Shown here piece by piece: positions 1 through 6,075 of a stretch of 8,034 bases of DNA. The stretch spans positions 1 through 8,034 of the forward strand of contig JBJHBG010000157.1 in NCBI GenBank assembly GCA_050485385.1. Direction: 5' to 3'. The notes under the pieces are model-generated. The model did not search any database and was not told the origin of the DNA. It saw nothing but the letters and a program-made list of their open reading frames with translations. The DNA is from RECO01 sp050485385. Its GTDB lineage: Bacteria; Pseudomonadota; Alphaproteobacteria; Geminicoccales; Geminicoccaceae. A program made the position numbers and the translations under genes. How positions within the stretch are numbered: position 1 is the first letter of the stretch; each line of letters opens with the position of its first letter.

Positions 1-2
1 CC

Positions 3-74
3 GACGACGCGGGCCTCGTGGTCGCCGCCGACCTTCATGAACGCGAACTCATCGAGCGCCACCTGGACCTCTGA
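3..74 (+). CDS. Possible 3' end of an unidentified gene (partial)
   Basis: The window opens in an unbroken plus-strand frame of 23 codons ending in TGA at 72-74. The last residues read ERELIERHLDL, a plausible charged C-terminal helix, and most third positions are G or C. The case is not clean. The opposite strand over the same bases also reads well, with a possible GTG start at 62-60 giving ALDEFAFMKVGGDHEARVV and even higher G/C at third positions, which would be the 5' end of a gene leaving the window on the minus strand. I recognise neither peptide. Only the flanking sequence to the left can decide which strand is coding. Confidence 0.22.
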   Translation, partial: DDAGLVVAADLHERELIERHLDL

Positions 75-585
75 TCGCGGAAGCCGGTCGCTGACCCAAA
101 GGCGAAATCAGGTCGCCCTATGCGGTGAGCCTGTTGATTCATCGGTAACGGCCGCCCCCGGGGTCTCGAACGAAACAGTCGTGTCCGACAGCGAATCATC
201 GGGTCCGTCGTTCTGCCATTGCAATCCGGTGCCGGTGGCGCAGGTGGTGGGGCCGGCGATCGAGATGGATTGCTCAACGGGGAGCCTTCGGCTGGCCATC
301 GCTCCAACCTCGCGCGCACGGGCACGCAGGCGTTGGGCTGGTCGTGGCACCCGTGACCTCAGCACGCCAGCATTCGCGCAGCCAAGCCATCCTAAACCCC
401 TTGCCTGGATCCATCTTGGGTCTGTCCGCACCGAGCCGATCATGCATGCTGTCAGCGAACACCATGCCGCTGACGTTGGTCGCAGGCTCGCCGACCGTCG
501 CGCGATGGGGGGTGCCTTCGCGGTCTGCCTTCGACGGTGCGTGGCGGGTCGCGGTGGGCGACGACGGCCAAGGAGCTCGAAGACG
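75..585. other. Gene-poor region upstream of the methyltransferase
   Basis: About 510 bases without a convincing gene. A plus-strand frame stays open from the left into the methyltransferase, but its translation here is low-complexity and rich in Ser, Arg and Ala, unlike a folded domain, and the methyltransferase has its own ribosome binding site at 570-575. A minus-strand ORF of 63 codons (299 down to 108) has a GAGG about 8 bases before its ATG and a Ser/Thr-rich, Gly-rich product. I do not recognise it and give it little weight. I see no tRNA, repeat array or clear terminator. Confidence 0.5.
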
Positions 586-1233
586 ATGAATATCGATCGC
601 GCCGGGCACTGGGACGAGGTCTACCGGAGCCGACACGAGACCGACGTGAGCTGGTACGAGCCTGCGCCCGACCTTGCTCTCGGCTTCGTGGCTCGGATGG
701 GCTTGGCGCCGGACGATCCGATCGTCGACGTCGGTACCGGGCTGTCGCGGTTGCCCGACCGCCTGCTGGCCTTCGGCTACGCCGACGTCACGCTGCTCGA
801 CGTCTCGGCCGAGGCCATCGCTCGAGGCAACGAGAGGCGGCGAGGGGCCGGTCTCGGTCCGGCCGAAGGTCTACCCGCCGTCGTTGGTGACGTCACCGCA
901 TGGCGACCGCAGCCACGCTATCGGCTCTGGCACGATCGCGCCGTGCTGCATTTCCTCGTGGGCGACGCGGAGCGCACGGCCTACCGCCGTGTGCTGGAGG
1001 CCGCGGTGCTTCCCGGCGGCAACGCGCTGATCGCCACCTTCGCACCGGACGGGCCGGAGCGCTGCAGCGGCCTTCCGGTGCTTCGCTACGGCGCCGAGGA
1101 GCTGGGCACCTTCCTCCGGCCCACCTTCATGTTCGTCGATAGCCGGACGTTCGACCACGTGACACCCGGCGGCGCCGTGCAGCGGTTTCACGTCGGCTGG
1201 CTCCAGCGCCGGGCCGAGGGCGCAGCGCGATGA
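586..1233 (+). CDS. Class I SAM-dependent methyltransferase
   Basis: A 215-residue cytoplasmic methyltransferase of the Rossmann-fold class I type, expected to transfer a methyl group from S-adenosylmethionine. The substrate cannot be read from the sequence. The N-terminus has GHWDEVYRSR and VSWYE (residues 7-24), typical of a small family that begins HWxxVY and VSWY. Motif I is IVDVGTG (46-52), where this family more often has DVGGG. The acidic residue ending the second strand is D72 (LLDVS), and GDV is at 101-103. The stretch FAPDGPERCSGLPVLRY (152-168) is the family's hallmark. The ATG at 586 is chosen because AAGGAG lies 10 bases upstream and the conserved N-terminus begins there, although the frame is open far upstream. 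The stop overlaps the cytochrome start (ATGA at 1230-1233), so the two are probably translationally coupled. Its place beside copper genes suggests a stress or thiol-related role, but that is a guess. Confidence 0.88.
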   Translation: MNIDRAGHWDEVYRSRHETDVSWYEPAPDLALGFVARMGLAPDDPIVDVGTGLSRLPDRLLAFGYADVTLLDVSAEAIARGNERRRGAGLGPAEGLPAVVGDVTAWRPQPRYRLWHDRAVLHFLVGDAERTAYRRVLEAAVLPGGNALIATFAPDGPERCSGLPVLRYGAEELGTFLRPTFMFVDSRTFDHVTPGGAVQRFHVGWLQRRAEGAAR

Positions 1234-1715
1234 ACTCCGCCTCGACGCGCAGGGGCTTGGCGGCCGTGGGCGTGCCGATCGCCGCGATCGTCGTCGCCAT
1301 CGCCCTCCTGGTCGGCGGGAACGGCACGCCCGCGGTCGATCGCGCCGATCCGAGCGATCCGACCCAGGTGGCGCTCGGCGAGGCGGTCTACCGGGTGCAT
1401 TGCGCCGCGTGTCACGGCGACGAGCTCGAAGGCGAGCCGGACTGGCGACGCCGCGGTCCGGACGGCCGCCTGCCGGCGCCGCCGCACGACGAGACGGGTC
1501 ACACCTGGCACCACGCGGACGAGGTGCTGTTCCGCATCACCAAGGACGGTGTCGCCGCGGTCGTCCCGGGCTACGAGAGCAACATGCCGGCCTTCGGCGA
1601 CGTCCTGTCGGACGACGAGATCTGGGCGGTCCTCGCGTTCATCAAGAGCCGTTGGCCCGAGCCCGTCCGGGAGCAGCAGGCCGAGATCGATCGGCGCACG
1701 CGCGAGGCGCGCTGA
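1230..1715 (+). CDS. Small class I c-type cytochrome, membrane-anchored or exported
   Basis: A 161-residue protein with one haem c site. Residues 11-29 form a hydrophobic segment after a basic N-terminus, so it is exported and either stays anchored or is cleaved. The haem motif CAACH is at 58-62, inside the usual VYRVHCAACHG context. NMPAF at 118-122 supplies the probable axial Met119, and LSDDEIWAVLAFIKSRWP (126-143) is the classic C-terminal helix of cytochrome c class I (cytochrome_CBB3-like fold). The region between, with HDETGHTWHHADEVLFRITKDG, resembles cytochromes often found next to copper oxidases. Its ATG overlaps the methyltransferase stop, with GAGGG 9 bases upstream. It likely carries electrons in the periplasm. 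A partner oxidase is not in the window. Its stop lies within an inverted repeat shared with the facing minus-strand frame. Confidence 0.9.
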   Translation: MNSASTRRGLAAVGVPIAAIVVAIALLVGGNGTPAVDRADPSDPTQVALGEAVYRVHCAACHGDELEGEPDWRRRGPDGRLPAPPHDETGHTWHHADEVLFRITKDGVAAVVPGYESNMPAFGDVLSDDEIWAVLAFIKSRWPEPVREQQAEIDRRTREAR

Positions 1716-1766
1716 CGGGTTCGGTCATCGCGCCCTCGCGCAGCAGCGGGATGACCCGATCGTCAG
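1712..1766. terminator. Inverted repeat at convergent gene ends, possible bidirectional terminator
   Basis: CTGACG (1712-1717) pairs with CGTCAG (1761-1766), and GGTCATC (1723-1729) pairs with GATGACC (1750-1756), with an imperfect stretch between and a loop of about 20 bases. The cytochrome stop TGA (1713-1715) sits in the left arm, and the stop of the minus-strand frame (TCA at 1763-1765 on the plus strand) sits in the mirror position in the right arm. No T-run follows on either side, so it would not be a textbook intrinsic terminator. The structure could still separate convergent transcripts. Confidence 0.4.
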
Positions 1767-2092
1767 GTGCTGCGCTGTCCCGGATCGCCGTCGCCGGAGG
1801 CGGGGCGCCCGCGGACACGAGCGTTGCGCCGTCGCCGCTGCGCATTCTGGCATCCGCAGTCGCGAGTCATGCTTCCCGCCGCTGCAAGGCGCGGCCGCGC
1901 ATCAGGCCCGTGGTGGCAACCTACACCAGCGAGAAGGAGATAAGCCGATCGCTTCTCCAGGGCCTTTCGATCGCCTGGTTGCAGCGATTCGAGCGCACGG
2001 AGAAGATGTTCCGCAACATCCGTGCGGCCAAACGCCAAAGCGTTCTGAAAGGCGCCCACGATCTTTCTGCCAAGAATTCGGTCGTCGGGCAT
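1763..2092 (-). CDS. Hypothetical protein, helical N-terminal half
   Basis: A minus-strand frame of 109 residues that I do not recognise with certainty. The ATG at 2092 is preceded by GGAGG with a 5-base gap, an excellent ribosome site, and is preferred over the longer open frame that begins at 2245. The first ~55 residues look like a real protein: GRKIVGAFQNALAFGRTDVA followed by EHLLRALESLQP gives amphipathic helices resembling short, uncharacterised proteins of alphaproteobacteria. After residue ~57 the product turns into Arg/Gly-rich low complexity, so the original gene may have ended or been frameshifted there. Third positions are less G/C-rich than in the neighbours. The stop falls in the inverted repeat shared with the cytochrome gene. 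No metal-binding motif is visible. Confidence 0.42.
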   Translation of the reverse strand: MPDDRILGRKIVGAFQNALAFGRTDVAEHLLRALESLQPGDRKALEKRSAYLLLAGVGCHHGPDARPRLAAAGSMTRDCGCQNAQRRRRNARVRGRPASGDGDPGQRST

Positions 2093-2329
2093 GACTGCCT
2101 CCACCGTGACGAGCAAAAGAGTGGCGAGCAACAGGATCGTCGGGCTTGCCACCGGTGGAAGGTCAAGGGGCTTCGGCGAGATCCCGCAGCCGGGTCGTCC
2201 CGTGGCGGGATAGGCATTCTGCTCGAACTCGCGCGCGCGGCTCAAAACACCCGGGTACGCACGGCGGCGGTGCGCAGGCAGCGCCGCGCTGACGGGGACC
2301 GGCCCGCGACCGGCCCCGCGGGTCTTCGG
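2093..2329. other. Intergenic region with no convincing gene
   Basis: Apart from the hairpin at 2294-2317, nothing here can be supported. The minus-strand frame continues open upstream of 2092 and encodes a hydrophobic run (PTILLLATLLLVTVEA), but no ribosome site supports a start there. Confidence 0.4.
2294..2317 (-). terminator. GC-rich hairpin after the minus-strand copper operon
   Basis: GGGG-A-CCGG (2294-2302) pairs with CCGGCCCC (2310-2317) with one bulged A and a 7-base loop. It begins 13 bases beyond the stop codon of the 47-residue membrane peptide in the minus direction. There is no T-run, so termination would depend on the GC-rich stem or on Rho. Confidence 0.4.
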
Positions 2330-2473
2330 CTACGAACGGCCGCCCGGCTGGCGCAGGTACTTCACCAAGGCCGCGATCGCCAGGATCAGCAGGACCAGGA
2401 CCAGCAACCACCCCAGCATGCCGAGGCCGTGCATCCAGGCCATCCAGCCGGGGGCGTCGGCTCCATGCATCAT
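2330..2473 (-). CDS. Small Met/His-rich membrane peptide
   Basis: A 47-residue protein with one transmembrane helix. The N-terminus begins MMHG and carries WMAWMHGLGM (residues 10-19), so Met and His residues (M1, M2, H3, M11, M14, H15) sit next to the membrane. The helix covers about residues 17-40 (LGMLGWLLVLVLLILAIAAL), followed by a basic tail KYLRQPGGRS. Small proteins of this pattern are common in bacterial copper and heavy-metal clusters and may be annotated as SHOCT-like or hypothetical membrane proteins. No SHOCT motif is present here. The ATG at 2473 is chosen because a purine-rich GGGAAGAG lies just upstream. A second ATG follows immediately. It lies 37 bases after the DUF305 gene and is the last gene of this arm. 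A role in holding or passing copper at the membrane is inference. Confidence 0.62.
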   Translation of the reverse strand: MMHGADAPGWMAWMHGLGMLGWLLVLVLLILAIAALVKYLRQPGGRS

Positions 2474-2510
2474 CACGCTCTTCCCGCCATGAAGGTTCCG
2501 CGGATCTGCC

Positions 2511-2909
2511 TCACTCGGCGTTCTCCTCCAGCCACTGCTGCAGGAACGCGATCTCGCTCTCCTGGGCGGCGATGATCGCCTCGGCCAGGGCCCGGATCTC
2601 GGGATCCTCGCCATGCTCGAGAACGATCCGGGCCATGTCGATGGCGCCCTGGTGGTGCGGGATCATGCCACGGGCGAAGTCAACGTCGGCGTTGCCGGTG
2701 AAGTCGATCGTCATGCCCTCGTGCATCCGCATGTTGGCCTCCATATAGGCCCGCGTCGAGGCTGTGAGGTCGCCGGTCATCGCCCCGTGGTCGCCGTGCG
2801 GCATCGCGCCATGCTGCATCTGGGCGTGCGATCCGACCATCGACGTGACCGCCCACGCCCCGACACCCAACACGGCGACCACGGCCACCAAACTCCACGT
2901 CCGCTTCAT
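2511..2909 (-). CDS. DUF305 family protein, exported or membrane-anchored
   Basis: A 132-residue protein. Residues 4-27 form a signal peptide or anchor after MKR. A short His/Met-rich linker follows (QMQHGAMPHGDHGAM, 30-44). The rest is a DUF305 domain, a four-helix ferritin-like fold. The diagnostic pieces are MRMHEGM (60-66), FARGMIPHHQGAIDMA (78-93) and EIRALAEAIIAAQESEIAFL (104-123), ending in QQWL. Candidate metal ligands are M60, M62, H63, M66, M82, H85 and H86. DUF305 proteins recur in copper and silver resistance clusters, and their biochemical role is not settled. The ATG at 2909 has AGGAAAGGAA upstream and starts exactly at the signal sequence. The gene follows the chaperone by 32 bases, so the two are likely co-transcribed from the CueR-type promoter at 3179-3209. 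Confidence 0.9.
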   Translation of the reverse strand: MKRTWSLVAVVAVLGVGAWAVTSMVGSHAQMQHGAMPHGDHGAMTGDLTASTRAYMEANMRMHEGMTIDFTGNADVDFARGMIPHHQGAIDMARIVLEHGEDPEIRALAEAIIAAQESEIAFLQQWLEENAE

Positions 2910-2941
2910 CGCTTCGTTCCTTTCCTGTTGCGCCTGCTGCG

Positions 2942-3142
2942 TCAGTCCACGGTCCGCACGACGAATCCGGCGGCACCGATCGCCTGGACGATCCGCACCC
3001 GATCGGCCGCATCCGCCACGGCCACGCGCCCGGCGGGCCGGTCGATCGTCACCGTGCTGTCCGGTGCCACGCTGCGCACCGCGGCGGTCACCGCTTGCTC
3101 GCAATGGCCGCAGGTCATGCCGTCCACCCGAAGCTCGATCAT
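2942..3142 (-). CDS. copZ: Copper chaperone, heavy-metal-associated domain (CopZ-like)
   Basis: A 66-residue cytoplasmic protein made of a single heavy-metal-associated (HMA) domain, the size usual for CopZ. The Cu(I) site is GMTCGHC (residues 8-14), with cysteines C11 and C14. The beta-alpha-beta pattern continues with VTAAVRSV, VTIDRPAGRVAVA and IVQAIGAAGFVV. It would bind Cu(I) and hand it to CopA, whose gene starts on the opposite strand 400 bases away. GAGGAA lies just upstream of the ATG. It is the first gene after the leftward CueR-like promoter, so copper induction is likely. It keeps the canonical CxxC that both HMA domains of the CopA in this window have lost. The copper assignment rests on CueR-like sites and context, because HMA domains can also bind other soft metals. 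Confidence 0.9.
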   Translation of the reverse strand: MIELRVDGMTCGHCEQAVTAAVRSVAPDSTVTIDRPAGRVAVADAADRVRIVQAIGAAGFVVRTVD

Positions 3143-3178
3143 GGCCGTTCCTCGTCCACGTGAATGCTCGTGCGACCG

Positions 3179-3209
3179 CGTCTGGGGCTTCCAGTGCTGG
3201 GAAGGTCAA
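3179..3209 (-). promoter_or_regulatory. CueR-like promoter/operator driving the chaperone operon leftward
   Basis: Read on the minus strand: a -35 box TTGACC (3209-3204), then the dyad CCTTCC-N7-GGAAGC (plus-strand coordinates 3187-3205). A 19-base spacer leads to a weak -10 around 3184-3179. The dyad in an over-long spacer is the signature of MerR-family activators. The match to the E. coli copA site bound by CueR (CTTGACCTTCC...GGAAGG) is very close, with one mismatch in the distal half-site. The chaperone start lies about 40 bases downstream. Confidence 0.78.
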
Positions 3210-3217
3210 GCGATATC

Positions 3218-3234
3218 GTGCCCGTATCGGGCAC
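3218..3234. promoter_or_regulatory. Central palindrome between the two promoters
   Basis: GTGCCCG (3218-3224) and CGGGCAC (3228-3234) form a perfect 7-base inverted repeat around TAT. It lies between the two outward-facing -35 boxes and could be a further operator. It does not resemble the CueR dyad. Confidence 0.35.
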
Positions 3235-3257
3235 TTCGAGCCGCGCGAACGGCGCGC

Positions 3258-3288
3258 TTGACCTTCCAGCGCTGGGAAGGACTACGCC
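3258..3288 (+). promoter_or_regulatory. CueR-like promoter/operator driving the copA operon rightward
   Basis: A -35 box TTGACC (3258-3263) overlaps a perfect dyad CCTTCC (3262-3267), 7 bases, GGAAGG (3275-3280). With a 19-base spacer the -10 falls at 3283-3288 (TACGCC). This is the arrangement of CueR-activated copA promoters, in which the MerR-type protein untwists the long spacer when it binds Cu(I). It mirrors the leftward site. Transcription would start near 3295, leaving a leader of about 250 bases before copA. Confidence 0.85.
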
Positions 3289-3349
3289 TCACCCGTCCTC
3301 GGGCTCACGATCGCTCCAAGGTGTTCCCGACCAGCGGAGGGAGAGGACG

Positions 3350-3550
3350 ATGCGTCATCCCCGCGGTCACGTGCGCGTGACCAACAGCAGCCACCACGAT
3401 GAGGCGGGCAGCCTCCACCGCGCCGAGCGCGAACGAGCAGGCGTGCACGATCCGGCCCCACTTCTGGCGCCGCTGCGCGAAGGATGTCCGCCGGCACCGG
3501 GCGGCCACGCGCTCGATGCCCGCGCGTGGAAGGAGCCTCGCCATGACTGA
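3350..3550 (+). CDS. Possible small leader protein ahead of copA
   Basis: A 66-codon ORF starting at an ATG preceded by GGAGGGAGAGGA. Its stop TGA (3548-3550) lies inside the start of copA, whose ATG is at 3543, so the two frames overlap by 8 bases. The product is hydrophilic and rich in His, Arg, Ala and Pro (for example SSHHDEAGSLH at residues 13-23, one Cys near residue 46). It shows no signal peptide or membrane segment, and I do not recognise it. Third positions are G/C in about three quarters of codons, less than in copA. It could be a translated leader that couples ribosomes into copA, a small metal-binding protein, or simply an open stretch of the 5' leader. The good ribosome site and overlapping stop keep it in the list. 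Confidence 0.38.
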   Translation: MRHPRGHVRVTNSSHHDEAGSLHRAERERAGVHDPAPLLAPLREGCPPAPGGHALDARAWKEPRHD

Positions 3551-6074
3551 CCGCACAGCCACCAGGGACCATCCTGGCCAGCCCCCTGCCGTGTCACGCC
3601 GGGCCACGCTGCTCGTGCCGGGCATGGGCAGCGACCACTGCGCCGGCATCGTCGCGAACTCGCTTCAGCGCATCGCCGGCGTGGCGGACGTGCGGACCAA
3701 CGTCGCCAATCATCGCGTGGCCGTGGCGTTCGATCCCGAGCGGATCGATCTCGATGGCCTCAAGTCGGCCGTCGAGCGCGCCGGCTACGACGTTGCGCGG
3801 GCGGAGAGCGACGACGCCGAAGCAGCGAAGGTCGTGCGCCTGACCGTGCCTGGTATGGGGAGCGACCACTGCGCCGGGCTGGTGTCGGGCTCGATCCGGC
3901 GGCTTCCAGGTATCGCCGACGTTCTGACCAACATCGGCAATCATCGGGTCACCGTGCGGTTCGATGCCGACGGCACCGACGCCGCTGCCATCAGGGCGGC
4001 GGTCGAGCGCGCGGGCTACGACGTGGCCGCAATCGAGGAAGGCCGAAGCCATCGTGCGTCCAGCACGGACGACGACGTCGAGGAGCGCTACCTCCAGACC
4101 GCCTGGCAGCGGCTCTGGATCGCCGCGGTGCCGACGACCCTGATCATGTCGATCATGGGCCCGCACATGTTCTGGCAACCGATCCCGGGCTATCTGGCGA
4201 TCGTCGCCGTTCTCGCCTTCCCCGTCGTGTTTCTCTACGGCGGCTTCGCGACGCATCGCTCGGCTTGGCGCTCGCTCACCAACCGCACGGCCAACATGGA
4301 CGTGCTGATCTCGCTGGGCAGCCTGCCGCCCTACCTGATCGGCCTGATCGGTTTCGTCTATCCGATGACGTCGTTCATCGAGATGGCGGCCACCATCATG
4401 ACCTTCCATCTGCTGGGCCGCTATCTGGAGACCCGGGCCAAGGGCCGCGCCAGTCAGGCGATCAAGCGGCTGATCACCATGGGCGCCAAGACGGCCTCGG
4501 TGCTGCGCGACGGCCAGGAGGTCGACGTGCCCGTGGCCGAACTCCAGGCCGGCGACGTGATGGTGGTGCGCCCCGGTGCCAAGGTGCCGACCGACGGCGA
4601 GATCGTCGAGGGCCACAGCCACCTCGACGAGTCCATCGCCACCGGCGAATCGGTGCCCGTGGAGAAGAGACCGGGCGACGCCGTCATCGGTGCGACCATC
4701 AACAAGGAGGGGCTGCTGAAGGTGCGGGCCACCAAAGTCGGCGCCGACACGTTCCTGTCGCAGGTCATTCGCCTCGTCGAAGAGGCACAAGGCTCCAAGG
4801 TCCCCATTCAGGAGTTCGCGGACCGGATCACCGGCTACTTCGTCCCCGCCGTGATCCTGATCAGCTTCGCGAGCTTCGTCGTCTGGCTCGTCTTCGGCGA
4901 AAGCCTGCGCCCGATCCTCGACTGGGGCGCGACGTTCCTGCCCTGGGTCGATCCCGGCCAGACGCCGCTGCTGGCCGGTATCCTGGCCGCCGTCGCGGTC
5001 CTCGTCATCGCCTGCCCGTGCGCCCTTGGGCTCGCCACGCCGACGGCGATCATGGTGGGCAGCGGGCTCGGCGCCGAGCGCGGGGTGCTGATCCGCTCCG
5101 GCGAAGCCATCCAGACCCTCAAGGACATCAAGGCCGTCGTTCTGGACAAGACCGGCACCATCACCAAGGGCAAGCCGTCGCTCACCGATGTCTCGGCCAT
5201 GGAGGGATTCGACGAGGCGGAAGTCTTGCGGGCGGCAGCGTCCGTCGAAGGCGGGTCGGAGCACCCCCTCGGGCAGGCGATCGTCGCGGGCGCGCGTGAA
5301 CGCGGGCTCGATGTCCCAGACGTCGCCGCGTTCCAGGCGGTCACCGCCCGCGGCGTCGAAGGTAAAGTCGACGGCCGCCATGTCCGGGTCGGCAGCCGGC
5401 GGCTGCTGGACGAGGCCGGTATCGAACTCGGCGACCTCGACGAGCGGTTGGTCGAACTCGAAACCGCCGGCAAGACGGCCATGTTGGTCGCCATCGACGA
5501 TCGCGCCGCGGGCTTGGTCGCCGTCGCCGACACCATCAAGGACGAGTCCAAGGCCGCCGTCGCAGCACTGCACGACCTCGGTATCCACGTCGTCATGGTC
5601 ACCGGCGACAACGAGCCCGTGGCCCGGCACGTTGCCGCCCAGGTCGGCATCGACGAGGTTCAGGCAGGCGTGCTGCCCGAGGGCAAGGTGGCAGCGATCC
5701 GCGAGCTTCAGTCGCGTTATGGCAACCGGGTGGCGATGATCGGCGACGGCATCAACGATGCGCCGGCCTTGAAGCAGGCCAATGTCGGCATCGCGATCGG
5801 TGCCGGGGCCGACGTCGCCATCGAGGCGGCCGACGTGACGCTGGTGCGGGGCGAACTGTCGAAGGCGGTCGAGGCCATCCGCCTGTCCAAGGCGACGTTC
5901 GCCAAGATCGTCCAGAACCTGTTCTGGGCTTGGTTCTACAACGTGGCCGCGATCCCGATCGCCGCCGTCGGCCTCTTGCACCCCATGATCGGCGTCGTCG
6001 CCATGACCGCGAGTTCGCTTTCGGTCATCGGCAACTCGCTGCTGTTGAAGCGTGTGAAGCTGGAGGTTCGTTGA
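3543..6074 (+). CDS. copA: Cu(I)-exporting P1B-1-type ATPase (CopA)
   Basis: An 843-residue inner-membrane pump that uses ATP to move Cu(I) out of the cytoplasm. Two N-terminal HMA-like domains span about 22-85 and 99-162. Both read GMGSDHC (27-33 and 104-110), so the first cysteine of the usual GMxCxxC is replaced. Eight membrane helices follow, about 190-208, 215-235, 253-275, 278-292, 430-452, 474-497, 787-808 and 812-835. The actuator loop has TGES (367-370). The transport motif CPC is 491-493, with YN (799-800) and MTASS (821-825) in the last helices, the Cu(I)-specific P1B-1 set. The phosphorylation site DKTGT has D535, HP is 574-575, TGDN 687-690 and GDGIND 734-739. All catalytic motifs are intact. 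The ATG at 3543 is chosen for AAGGAG 7 bases upstream. An in-frame ATG at 3399 lacks support. It is the main gene of the rightward CueR-type promoter. Confidence 0.96.
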   Translation: MTDRTATRDHPGQPPAVSRRATLLVPGMGSDHCAGIVANSLQRIAGVADVRTNVANHRVAVAFDPERIDLDGLKSAVERAGYDVARAESDDAEAAKVVRLTVPGMGSDHCAGLVSGSIRRLPGIADVLTNIGNHRVTVRFDADGTDAAAIRAAVERAGYDVAAIEEGRSHRASSTDDDVEERYLQTAWQRLWIAAVPTTLIMSIMGPHMFWQPIPGYLAIVAVLAFPVVFLYGGFATHRSAWRSLTNRTANMDVLISLGSLPPYLIGLIGFVYPMTSFIEMAATIMTFHLLGRYLETRAKGRASQAIKRLITMGAKTASVLRDGQEVDVPVAELQAGDVMVVRPGAKVPTDGEIVEGHSHLDESIATGESVPVEKRPGDAVIGATINKEGLLKVRATKVGADTFLSQVIRLVEEAQGSKVPIQEFADRITGYFVPAVILISFASFVVWLVFGESLRPILDWGATFLPWVDPGQTPLLAGILAAVAVLVIACPCALGLATPTAIMVGSGLGAERGVLIRSGEAIQTLKDIKAVVLDKTGTITKGKPSLTDVSAMEGFDEAEVLRAAASVEGGSEHPLGQAIVAGARERGLDVPDVAAFQAVTARGVEGKVDGRHVRVGSRRLLDEAGIELGDLDERLVELETAGKTAMLVAIDDRAAGLVAVADTIKDESKAAVAALHDLGIHVVMVTGDNEPVARHVAAQVGIDEVQAGVLPEGKVAAIRELQSRYGNRVAMIGDGINDAPALKQANVGIAIGAGADVAIEAADVTLVRGELSKAVEAIRLSKATFAKIVQNLFWAWFYNVAAIPIAAVGLLHPMIGVVAMTASSLSVIGNSLLLKRVKLEVR

Positions 6075-6075
6075 G

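Noticed and set aside
37..585. N-terminal extension of the methyltransferase frame by 183 codons
   Set aside because: The translation is low-complexity and unlike the family, and a good ribosome site precedes the ATG at 586.
1400..2575. Long plus-strand frame across the cytochrome and intergenic region
   Set aside because: Its first part overlaps the cytochrome in another frame and the rest is Arg/Gln-rich without any domain.
2910..3209. 100-residue upstream extension of the DUF305 frame
   Set aside because: It overlaps the chaperone gene in another frame and lacks protein-like composition; the signal peptide starts at the ATG at 2909.
3399..3542. 48-residue N-terminal extension of CopA from the ATG at 3399
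   Set aside because: No ribosome site there, no family similarity, and AAGGAG is ideally placed before 3543.
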